Shown: in pieces, positions 48,436 through 59,508 of the stretch | Layout of the letters: each line of letters begins with the position of its first letter | Numbering within the stretch: the stretch's first letter is position 1 | NCBI RefSeq assembly: GCF_019175385.1 | Contig: NC_083339.1 | Coordinates: 50,582,282-50,646,281 of the forward strand | Reading direction: 5' to 3' | DNA: 64,000 bases | From: Lycium barbarum | Taxonomy: Eukaryota > Streptophyta > Magnoliopsida > Solanales > Solanaceae | Position numbers and translations under genes: made by a program | Notes under the pieces: model-generated | What the model saw: the letters and a program-made list of their open reading frames with translations, nothing else | Database searches by the model: none | What the model was told of the DNA's origin: nothing

Positions 48436-51400
48436 TATCAGTAAAATATCAAAGTATAGCGTCTAAATATCAGGATGAGACTGTTCTCGAACAGTTCTAA
48501 AGCAACAGACTTCAATACCAAAAAATAACAACAATAGTCAGGGAACTAACTAACACCAATAATGAGCAGAAAATCTGCTCAAAATGCAGCCATCATAGTC
48601 TTAAGTACAGAGGCTACTTTTTTCTCAGGTTCAGCAGCTAACACCAATAGTGAGCAGTATCTGTTCTGTTGGAACAAGCTAGCCGCTGTTTCAATCAATG
48701 TATCATCTGTAAAATACTCCCAAAAAGAGGTTTAAGTAGCAAGGATTTCAGCAGCATTTTATAGCAAGCATAATAGCCCAGTGGAAGCTTAAGAGTGCAA
48801 CATTTCAGGGTCCAAGAACAGTAACAACTTAAAGAGTGCACCAGAATCAGGATAGAACACCAGTGAAGCTGTAACTCAAAGAACAACCTTAACACAAGAT
48901 CATCTCAAAACAACAGCGCTAGAGAACTCTTAAGTACAGCAGTATATTATCCATAACATATGGCTCATACAATCACTGGACATATCAGCCGCCAAATGAG
49001 AACAAACGATAGCAGTTCATCTAGTGTAGTATCAATTCATTTCTTAGTGAAAAATGTTTGAGTTAATAACTACTGTTTCAAAACCTATTGAGGCAGTATC
49101 CAACAGTTGTTTATCCTGGTCCAGTCATACCAATAAGTGACCCTGGCTGCAGCTCAATCATACTAATGTGAGGGTCAGATCAAGATGCCACAACAACAAC
49201 TATGCAAGATCTGATCCTTACCCAAAGTGTTACCTTTTGATACCCCAACTAAAGTACAACAGTTGACCAAATGCCCCATTTTCTTCAAGGTACAACAATA
49301 ACACAATAGTAACCAGAGAACAACAAACTGTGATCAACTCCACTATAGCCTCTTAGAGAAACAATAGCAACAAACATATCCATAAATCAAACAACAATCA
49401 TTCCATTTCAAGCAACTCATGGGCATTCGAGATTTGGAGAAGTCCCCCAAGTTATGCAAAGAAAACAAGGGGCAAAGGATCAGTATCCAAAGGCAATTCC
49501 TAGTAAAACAGTAGCATAATGAAATAAAATAGCATTGCTTAGTCTTGGTTCAATATAGGGCAAATGACAAAGGACTGGAGTTTGCAGGATCAACAAAAAT
49601 GAATGGTCTCATCCACTTTTACCTCATAATTCAACTAAAGGTTTCCAAGAATCACCATAATGAGACAAAACTATTTTTTTTAAAGTTAGAATCTCGAAGA
49701 ACTAATTTGTTTATACGATACTTTAAAGCACAATCTCAGCAAGTAGCAGGGACATCTAAACAACTCAACTAGCAAATAAACTATACAGGGGACCCAACCC
49801 AACATGACATATGCGTTGAGACAAGCTCCAAGACATAAGCATTTCAACACTACAATAGAATCTCAAACTTAGAGGTCTAAATAATAAAGGGGGTTACCAC
49901 CTTCCATATTTTGATGCCGCACAAGATTAAAAGGTTTCTCGAACCTGGGCATGGACGGCTATCAAAGGAGGCTAAACCAAGCCCAAAATTTGTCTTGCAT
50001 TGTCAACCAGCATGACAACATGAGGATAAAGATTCAAGCAATAAAGCTACTTAAAGGGAAGTTCTAAACATGCTGAAATTACACTCCAGAACTATAAAAA
50101 AAAATACTTCATAAACACACATATAGGCATAGATCTTGTTTATCCAATGTACATCAACAAACAATCTCCTCAAACAATGAAACAGAATCAAACATAGGGT
50201 TATACTTCACTGGCTTGAATCCAATATGTATATACTAGGACAACATGAGATATCCAAATACATTTCACAGGATATTTAAATTAATAAGAGTATAAAACAA
50301 CACCTAGTCACCTTAACTCTAATGAATCAGGTTCTGTTTTTTTTAAGCTAAAATAATGATGAGAACACACAAATTGAACTTCTAATTATAATCATAAGCC
50401 TACATCAATAGTGATCCATTTTGTCTAGCTCAAACTATGATATAAACTACACTTATTATCATTTTATCAACATATAAACATGTTAAGTAAATGAAGATAA
50501 AAGACAGGACATCAAAGCAGGACTTACATGAATTTAAAAGCTGAGAGATACAGTCACACAAGGTTAAATATTCAAGTCATTTTTAGCATTCCTTAACAGG
50601 GCTGGACATGATATTTGTTTTCTTTTACTCTTAACAAAGCAATATATGTATTAAAGAATAAGAAGAAACTTTATTCACTTAGTCATGTTCAATGGAAATT
50701 AGAGATTGTGAGGCATAGGATGCTGCCCACATACATAAGATTAAAAATTTAGAAATCACAACATAGCAGCAACAAACAAGGTGAAGGTTGCATTTCTGAT
50801 AATGGACACAAGCACATCTCAAACAATGATCTATTCATTCTTAAACTTGTCATAGTCACACAGAATGAGACTAGCAATCACTCAATTACATGACCAGTTC
50901 AATAGGCTAATGTTTAAAACAACAACTATCTTGAACAGTGAAGTAAATGTCAACTATAGAATCAAAACATATGTATGTCAAGATGGCCAGGAATCTTTTC
51001 AGAACTGTTGTAGTATCTAGTCACCTTAACTCAGCTTAGCTCATGATTTTGAACCACATCAGAAAATATGTGAAGGAATGCAAATTCAAAAGAATTCAAA
51101 ATAGGTCCATCTCATGCCATTTAGGTCTGTCATAAAAGTAGAAATTACTTGTCTGCTAAGTAATCAAGGTCAAAACTTGTCCTAAAACTTGTACTAAACT
51201 ACTTGGAATTAGAACAGTTCTCAAGTTTGAGTTTATTTCTTAAGCCTAGTTATATTTAATGTGGATGAGTAGCTCAAACCAGCACATACACACAGAGACC
51301 ATATTATGGGGATCACATTCTTGATTTACTACCTTAAGGAGTAGGAGAAGGGATATTGTCTAAGTCTTTGGACCAAAGATGAAGCAAGAAAAGGGCTGAA

Positions 51401-53613
51401 CCTCATGAGATATCCATTCTCTACCTTGTATGTCCATAAGAACACCCCCTTTTGCCTTTAATTTAACTGTAATAGACATGTAACATTCATAGAGAAATGG
51501 GGACAGGCCAAATATCACAGATTTAAACTAAACAATACTCTAAATCTTTTCTCAATATATCCTAGGCAATTGACAAAACAAGTATTTCACATTAGAGACC
51601 CCCAAGAGTTATTAACAGTAGGCACAGGGTGATCACACGCTCAAACATTGAAAACTGGACATGTCACAAGAGCAAAATTGATCATGATCCACCTCTCAGA
51701 CTGAATAAGCATGATCCATTTTGGTTTTATTTTAGGTCAAGGAGCACATGGTACAATATTGAGCATGGAATTTTATGATGTCAAGTTCTTTATCTAAACA
51801 AGTGTAAAACTAAATGGTTTGAACTTTGAATTAACAATTTTACCTGAATACACAAGCATATGCAACCAGTGACTTATTTGGACACTGTGACACAGTCCTA
51901 TGGCATTTTAAGGCTTATGGGACTCAACACCCATTCATTACTTAATCTAGTTACAAACAAACATGGTGGAGCATAGTATTTGAAGCTGATATATATGAGA
52001 TAACATAAAATAGGTGAGGGACACTTGACCTATGCTATCAACACATACCTTGAGATAAATATTTACCAACCCGCACAAAACATCAATCATGCTATCATTT
52101 AAGATTTCAGGTAAGCTTAGCAAAGGATGCAGACACATCAAATGAGCTTACAAGATACAAGAAATTTGTTAAAAGGCCTAAGAGATCATTTTTTTCTTAC
52201 TTAAATGGAGTCGGATACTAAGTCCCAGACCATCCTTTTGCCCTTATAGGCACATAGCCAATCAAACCAGACCCAATCTATTTCCATTTCCCTCAATAAA
52301 TAATCTCAGCAAAAAATAAGGAACATTCAAACATGTTTCATTATCCCATCAAAAATACTCAAATCATGTTGAAGACCTCTACTAAACCATACAAATTCAT
52401 GACCATACTATAATTTACACTAACCTAAACTAAAGTATTGAAATATTAGACTAAACAATCTTAAATAAGCATTAATCATAAACAAACAAGAAGTAATTCC
52501 TAAAAATATGTAAAAGGGAATAGGAATTACCTTTTTGATGTGCAACGACGGGGGCGACGAGGGTTGATGATGAACACCTTTCACATAGAATCGATTTCCA
52601 ATGAACGGAAACGACTTCCAAATATTATACTTGAGTGAGAACGTCCTCGAAATTGAGTGTTCTCACTCTTAGGGCTATAAAAAACCTTTTTGTGATAGAG
52701 AGCAAAAAAAATTTAGTCTCAACCCCATTGTTCTTCTTGAACAGAAGTGAGCTCTATTTATAGAATAGAAAAATGCTCAAACTAATGCCAAAAACCAATG
52801 TGGGATTCCCCCACTTTTGATTTGGTTGAAATTCAAATGACAATAATGTAAATTTTTTGGATTCATACTGGAAAAAGGAAGAGAATCAACAAAATTACCA
52901 TTGCTAGTTGGAGTGTACGATTGAAGAGGATGAAACAAGTGTTGTTTGGCTGTTCTATTACACTTCTTCCTCTTATTCTTTTCAAAATCTGAAGCAAAGG
53001 AGTTTTTGAGGACTTCAAGGAAATGGGCCTATTTGGTTGTGAGGATAAACGGGTTTTTGGGAGGGGGGTTTAAGTGAAATATTGAAAATTAAACTCCCTT
53101 TTAAAATAAATAAATATATAGTATACTCTTTACATAGTTTCAAACCTACCTATTAACTTAAAACATCCTCATAAAATAATATTTGTAAGGAATAAAATTC
53201 ACAATTCGTAGTTTAAAATACGAGCTTTAAAATGAGCCCGATATTGGCATAGTTCTGGATAATACTTAAAAATGTGAAAACATGCGGCCAAAATGAGCCG
53301 TAATTTGTACGTTATTTGAATTTAGCAATGAGCGGGATACGCATTTTCTCTTTGAATTACACTTATATGAGTAAATAGCCCGTATTTTCTTAAATTTGTC
53401 AGTTTTCACAATCATAAACAATTAAATGTCAATTTCACAATTTAACCAATTATATGTCAATTTCACAATTTAAACAATTTGAACGTCAGTTTTCACAACT
53501 TTCTCGGGATTTCAGATTTTAAAAATTTCGAAAGCATATCCTTATTCTTTCTTGGCTCGGGAACTTTGAGAATTAAAATACGTGTATTATGAGGTGACAA
53601 TTATGTGTCAACA
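48436..53613 (-). mobile_element. 5' LTR of TAT(-), outer piece
   Basis: From the right TSD of P to the element terminus at 53613 (TGTCAACA on the plus strand). Bases 49965-53613 align with 1-3695. With the inner piece the LTR totals about 6.75 kb. The TATA box CTATAAATAG on the minus strand is at 52754-52763. No genes. Confidence 0.85.
52754..52763 (-). promoter_or_regulatory. TATA box of TAT(-) 5' LTR
   Basis: CTATAAATAG on the minus strand, the counterpart of 2808-2817. Any transcript from it would have to cross P and Q to reach the internal region. Confidence 0.55.
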
Positions 53614-54586
53614 AGGAGATGCTCAAAAGATGGAATTGATCACACCATGGAGGGTATATCATTACCGGGTAATGCCTTTTGGGCTCAAGAATGCAGGCGC
53701 TACTTACATGAGGGCGATGACTGCAATCTTTCATGATATGATGCATAGAGAGATGGAGGTATATGTGGACGACGTCGTCATCAAGTCCCGAGTGGGTGAT
53801 GATCATCTTGAGGACTTAAGAAAATTCTTCTACAGAATCAGCAAGTACGATTTGAAGTTGAATCCTGCAAAATGCGCATTTGTAGTGCCTATCAGAAAGT
53901 TTCTAGGTTTCATAGTCAGTCGTCGTGGTATTGAGTTGGATCCCACAAAGATCAAAGCAATTCAAGAACTCCCACCACCAACGACAAAGAAAGAGGTCAT
54001 GAGCTTCTTAGGAAGGTTAAACTACATTGGACGCTTCATTGCCCAGTACACAGTAATTGTAGAACCGATTCTCAAACCCCTCAACAAAAACGCTCCAACC
54101 GGATGGATAGAAGATTGTCATAAAGCTTTCGACACAATCAAAAGATACTTGTCAAATCCACCCATTTTGGTCCCGTCAAGGCCGGGAAGCCCTTTACTGC
54201 TGTACATGTCAGTATCAGAGAATGCTTTTGGATGTATGTTGGCACAAAATGACAAAACAGGAAAGAAAGAGAGAGCCATCTATTACATCAGTAAGAAGTT
54301 CACACCCTGTGAATCCAGATATTCTTTAGTGGAAACAATGTGTTGCGCTCTAACCTGGGTGTCTCAGAAATTAAGACATTATATGGCTATATTCACGACT
54401 CATTTGATCTCCAGAATGGACCCCCTAAGGTACATATTTCGCCAACCTATGCCTATAGGGAAGTGTGCCAAATGGGAAATGCTATTATGTGAGTTTGACA
54501 TCTAATACGTCGAACAGAAAGAAATTAAGAGGAAAGCATTAGCAGATTTGCTGGCAGGAAGCCCAGTGGATGACAACCCCGTACCT
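53614..54586 (+). pseudogene. TAT(+) reverse transcriptase (C-terminal part) and RNase H
   Basis: RT palm motif with MPFGLKNAGATYMRAM and the catalytic YVDD, the connection domain (SFLGRLNYIGRFI), then the first RNase H. The ATG at 53582 lies in the TAT(-) LTR, so that frame is a chance fusion; true pol sequence begins at 53614 (GDAQK). RT copies the element RNA. The N-terminal half of RT is absent because TAT(-) is inserted here. Breaks: TAA at 54503-54505 and a frameshift near 54585. Tat lineage by sequence character. Confidence 0.87.
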
Positions 54587-54659
54587 TTCGGGGACTTACT
54601 TCCTGGATGAAGAAGTGATGACAATTGAGGGCGAATAAAATGAAGATGAATTAGGATAG

Positions 54660-54935
54660 AAAGTATACTTTGATGGAGCGGTTAACATTAAAGGATCAGG
54701 AATCGGGGCTAATTTGGTTTCAGACTCAGGCCAATATTATCTAGTGGCCGCTAAGTTGAACTTCAATTGCACCAACAATATGGCTGAATATGAGGCATGT
54801 ATCTCGGGTCTATGTTTAGCCCTTGACATGGATGTGAGAGATCTTCAGGTAATTGGCAATTCAGATCAGTTAATTCATCTGGTTCGAGGGCAATAGGCCA
54901 CAAAAAATTAGAAGATCATACCGTATGTTGGACTT
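54660..54935 (+). pseudogene. TAT(+) second RNase H (aRH), first part
   Basis: Frame starts with YFDGAV (first catalytic Asp) and contains the NNMAEYEACISGL motif with the conserved Glu and a SDQL motif. A second RNase H between RNase H and integrase is characteristic of Tat/Ogre elements. Nonsense codons TAG at 54894-54896 (at the usual tryptophan) and TAG at 54909-54911 interrupt it; the frame itself continues unbroken into the integrase segment. The final catalytic Asp is in NEFADALA, downstream. Confidence 0.83.
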
Positions 54936-56384
54936 GTGCAAAGATTGGAAAATCGGTTCCAAGAGGTCAAGTTCAAACATATACCAAGAACCCAGAATGA
55001 GTTTGCTGATGCATTGGCAACAATAGCATCCATGATTCAGCATCCTGACAGTATGTACATTGATCCAATCAAAGTTGAAATCATAGATCAACCAGCTCAC
55101 TGTGCTTTTGTAGAAGCAGAGACTGATGGAAAACCTTGGTACATTGACATTAAAATGTACTTGGAGAAAGGAGAATATCCTGAGGGAATCACCATCAATC
55201 AGAAGAAGACTATTGGGAAGTTGGCGAATGGTTTCTTCCTCGATAAGAATGTTCTGTACAAAAGAACCCCGAATTTGGGATTGCTTAGATACGTTGACTC
55301 TATCGAAGCCACAAGATTGATTGAAGAAGTGCATGCTGGGACCTGCGGGCCTCACATGAATGGGTTCGTACTAGCAAAGAAAATATTAAGAACATGTTAT
55401 TACTGGATGACCATGGAGAATGATTGTGGCAAATTCGTCCAAAAATGCTACAAGTGTAAGATTCATGGAAACTTGATAAAGGTTCCTCCAAAAGAACTAA
55501 ACGCAATGACATCGCCTTGGCCATTCGCCGCTTGGGGCATGGACGTCATAGGGCCAATTAAGATGGCAACATCAAACAAACACCGCATCATTTTGGTCAC
55601 CATAGACTACTTCACCAAGTGGGTGGAAGCAACACCTTATGCATCAGTAACAAAGAAAGTAGTCGCAGATTTTGTGTGCAACAACATCATATGCCGATTT
55701 AGCATCCCAGAATCAATCATAGCAGACAATAGGACCAATCTGAACGGCCACTTGATGAAAGAGATATGTGCTCAATTCCAAATCACTCATCGAAATTCAA
55801 CTGCATACTGACCACAAATGAATGGAGTTGTAGAAGCCGGCAACAAAAACATCAAGAAAATCCTAAGAAAGATGATTGATAACTACAAATACAGGCATGA
55901 GCCATTGCCCTATGCATTACTGGGATAACACACTACTGCCAGGACTTCAATCGGAGCCACTCCATAAATGTTGGTATATGGCACTGAGGTGGTAATACCA
56001 GCCGAAGTAGAAATCCCTTCACTTCAAATCATACAAGAAGCAGAGTTGGAGGATGCAGAATGGATCCACAAGAGGTATGAACAACTAGCTTTGATAGATG
56101 AAAAGCGAATGATTGTTGTTTGCCATGGTCAATTGTACCAACAAAGAATAGCATGAGTTGTCAACAAGTATGTAAGAACCAGGGTTTTTCAAATTGGGAA
56201 ATTGGTGCTCAAACGAATATTCCCAAATCAAGAAGAATACAAAGTAAAGTTTACACCAAACTGGCAAGGTCCCTATATAGTGCGAAAGGTACTATCAGGA
56301 GAAGCAGTGGTACTTATTGAAATGGATGGTTAGGAGTGGCCAAGAGCAATAAATTCAGATGCCATCAAGAGACACTACGTGTGA
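54936..56384 (+). pseudogene. TAT(+) aRH end and integrase
   Basis: One continuous frame to the natural end (KRHYV then TGA at 56382-56384). From 54936 (a GTG, not a real start): aRH tail with D25; HHCC finger with H140, C171 and C174; catalytic D203 and D264; the third Glu 36 residues after D264, beyond a stop, so D-35-E spacing is kept; and a C-terminal NWQGPY motif. Stops: TGA 55809, TAA 55926, TAA 55965, TGA 56154, TAG 56331. No frameshift. Integrase without a chromodomain, as expected for Tat. Inactive. Confidence 0.87.
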
Positions 56385-59300
56385 AGAAGAAGATGACTAC
56401 GAAGATTCAGAGTATTTATAGTTTATGTTGCTTTAATTGCATTTCCTTTACTTGTAATTTTGCATTTTTCTTAGAAAAAACCAAATCCAAATGTATGTAA
56501 AAACTACGCGAGGACCTGATTCCCTATAATTATGAGGCAATACATAGGCGCTTTTCCAATCTCAGTCGTTGTTGTAAAAAAATCCAATATTATTTATTTT
56601 GAACTACGATATGACCTGATTCGGGATACGTAGGCGCTCTTTGAGTTCCGTTACACCAAAAAATCCCAATATGTTTACCTCGAACTACGTTTCAACCTGA
56701 TTCCTGAAACGGGATACGTAGGCGCTCTCCCGAGTTCAGTCATTCCAAAAAAATTCCTAATAAACCTTAGGAAACCTCAGAAATGCTTTAGCAAGAGAGA
56801 GATAAAGATAACCCCACAAGGAAATTGGGGCAAAACTTTTGAGAGGACCTCAAAAATTCTTTCAGTATATCAATTCAAAGGAACGAACTGATTAAAATTT
56901 CTACACTAGGGCAGAATTTTTGAGAAAGATCTCAAAAATTCCTCAGGCGCAATAAAATTCAGAATCGACAAGTACACACTCACACTGGGGTAGAATTTTT
57001 GAGAGGGTCTAAAAATTCCTTTGACATAGCGAAATTTGAGTTGGTACAAAGATGTATACAAACTGGAGCAAAATTTTCAAAAGGGATTCAAAAATTTTAC
57101 AAGTCGAGATCAAGAAGAAGAAGAAAAGACAGAAGACCTTGTTTGAGTAATTAATGTCATGACATTAAAAGGTTGTGCATAAAATATATCATTTTCAAAA
57201 AATATACAATATACCAAATATATATATGTTTTCCAAAATCATCGCTAAAAATTTTCAACTTTGCTAAAAAAAAATATAAAAGGATTTTTAAGGAAAATAA
57301 GCATTCTTTCCTGCCGAAGTATGAACAAAAGAAGTCCATGTGTAGGGAGAGCGGTCGACCATATAGGAAACTCATGAATTCTTCTATGGATGCAGGAACA
57401 AACAAGCAAGGATATTTACACTAACTTGTTTGGAACTGGGATAACAATGACAAAGCGAAACAAAGATGAAATGCCAAAAAGGGTATCTACAAAAAGGGTA
57501 ACGAAATTATCCTTACGTAAAGTTGTTTTGCGCTGACAATTTTGTTCATTTTGTAGAGCACAAAGATTTTTACAAAAGAAAATTTTAAGACTACGGAAAG
57601 ATATAATCACGATTTACCGAAGTATGGTCTCCACTAAACAGTATTGTATCAAGGTATTGTGACCCCAGCCTAGACGTCGCATGGCTTGCCTTGGTACAAT
57701 GACTGATTAGACGACTTAAATTTGATAAGCACTTTCCTCACCTAAACTAGGTGATGTAATTCTGACATAAAATATAAGATCGTTGACGCAGAATGTCAGC
57801 AAAGATGGATTAATTTTGACCCAAAAGGTGGTCACAATTTTCATCCTGACAATCTATGATTTGAAGACGACGCGTTGATATCAGCATTGAAATGCCGTAT
57901 TAACAAATAAAAGAGTCTAGTCCTTTCGAAAGATATGAACCCTGTCGACGGGTAGGTATTCTTCCCCGGAGTCAAAAAAGAAAGGTGTCAGCCTTGCCAC
58001 TGAGGTAAGCTTCATTCCTTAAGATGATGATATGGATTAAACGACTATGTGCCGAATGCGATGAGTCATCATCAATAAATACAACAACAAATAGGTAGCA
58101 TAATTCCGATGTTGGTGTCCACAATCGTTGAAATACGAATGTGATTCCTACATCAAGATTTGAGGTCGCTATTGCAGTTTATTTCAAGTTAACGTAATCC
58201 TGGTTCAGGGATAGTGGTAGTCATGATAAAAGGCTCCGCACTTGAGTATGCAGTAGTTAACTTGAATATTCTGTCTAAACGTTGTAATTCTGGACACAGA
58301 GGTTAGTAGTCATCATGAAAGGAATATGATACAACACTCTGATGTGCAGTCATCATTTTGGTATTTTTGACTATAAGTGATGTAGTCCCAAACTAGTATA
58401 CTGTAGACTTCGTATGAGGATAACGATGCAGACAACACCAGATTTACAACAGTCACCGCAGTGTGTGAAAATGATGTGAGTCCAAATTTTTAGGGGTGGA
58501 TGATGTCATAAGAAACAAAAATGGCCCCGCACTTGAAAACATGATTTTTATCAATAGCCTCCTGCTTACGAAAATGAAAACCGAACTGGGGTGTGAATGT
58601 TTCGCAAAATCCGGTATTGCTCGACCCAGATCCCAACAGAAGTTATCATTGAAAAAATGAGAACATCTTAAAATAATAAGAAAAGAGACAACTGAAGTAT
58701 CATGTTTATTATTCAAAATTATTTCAAAAAAATATGCATACACAAAAGCACACACTTACTGGAAAAGAAGGAAAGACGGATGAACGTTCGCCAAGAGCCG
58801 GACAAATGAAGGAAACTGACGGAGCCAACCTTTAAAGCAGATGGCAAGAATGTCGCACAGGTATGGCATTTACGATAAAAATAAAAAATTTCAAATCACT
58901 AACACGCAAGACTCAACACTTGAAGATGGCTAAAAGGTACCGAGATAGGAGCAAAAGAGCCATACCCAAGACATGCGGAGCATACGTGGAACTTTTTCTT
59001 GGGCAACAGGTTAGAAACCGTGTACGAGAGTCAAGCTTTCTACACCAGGGATTGGAAAATCACTTCAAGCATCAACACTCATAAACCTCTTAAAAAAACG
59101 CTTTCAGTCGGATTTTTCACTGGAAACAGTCAAAGGGATTCCCACATAAAGGGATATTCCTTTTCGGGCTATCGAGTCGAACTACAATTGGCCTGATTCC
59201 CAAAGTAAGGGATATGTAGGCTACTCAAGTTTCGAGGATCGGTCATATTCCTATGATTATCCCGGGACATCCCGAGATAGTTTAAAGAAATTCTTTACTT

Positions 59301-59493
59301 TTATAGTTCTCATAGAGTCAGAACTACAAACGACCTGAATTCTTATATAAACTGAGTATGTAGGAAGCCCAGATATCGGGGTCCGGCCATACTTTTGAAA
59401 TTTTGCATGAAAAGAAAGCGGTAGTCTCTCTTATTCGATGAAAAATAGGTTTATCAAAATTCGTAGCTCAAGGATGGCCTTGCCATCCTCAAA
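56385..59493 (+). mobile_element. 3' non-coding region of TAT(+)
   Basis: About 3.1 kb between pol and the PPT, without coding sequence. It holds at least five degenerate copies of the dispersed Tat motif (about 56500, 56605, 56675, 59165 and 59320) and four hairpin repeats at 56825-57098. Its reverse complement matches TAT(-) at 3711-5190 and 32176-33560. Long, variable 3' regions are known in Tat/Ogre elements. Confidence 0.78.
56825..57098 (+). repeat. Four hairpin repeats in TAT(+) 3' region
   Basis: Units at about 56825-56864, 56908-56942, 56986-57020 and 57063-57098, spaced about 80 bp. Each is a near-palindrome of the form GGGGCAGAATTTTTGAG...CTCAAAAATTC. Three related units occur in TAT(-) at about 33177-33380. 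Confidence 0.75.
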
Positions 59494-59508
59494 CTCTGAA
59501 TGGGCAAT
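59494..59508 (+). other. Polypurine tract of TAT(+)
   Basis: CTCTGAATGGGCAAT directly before the LTR start; one base differs from the TAT(-) site. Confidence 0.78.

Larger units (their letters stand above)
1..53613 (-). mobile_element. TAT(-): non-autonomous Tat/Ogre-type LTR retrotransposon, heavily interrupted
   Basis: Minus-strand element whose left end lies outside the window. Bases 1-3695 and 49965-53613 align almost throughout and end in the same terminus (minus strand TGTTGACA). A PPT sits immediately inside the first copy (3696-3710) and a PBS at 36265-36282, so the first copy is the 3' LTR and the second the outer part of the 5' LTR. The internal sequence is about 5.6 kb once inserts are removed (3696-5190 plus 32176-36284). 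Its 3' part matches the region downstream of pol in the plus-strand Tat element at 56500-59508. No gag or pol reading frame is present, so it is non-autonomous. It sits in the RT gene of TAT(+). The layout is strongly supported; the lineage is assigned from homology to TAT(+) and the PBS type. Confidence 0.85.

Noticed and set aside
53582..53613. ATG and 10-11 codons in front of the TAT(+) RT
   Set aside because: These bases are the terminus of the TAT(-) LTR; the apparent start is a chance fusion across an insertion junction.
57157..57424. Overlapping small frames on both strands at 57157-57424
   Set aside because: AT-rich 3' region of the Tat element that also matches TAT(-) in reverse (around 32750-33110). 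No motif on either strand.
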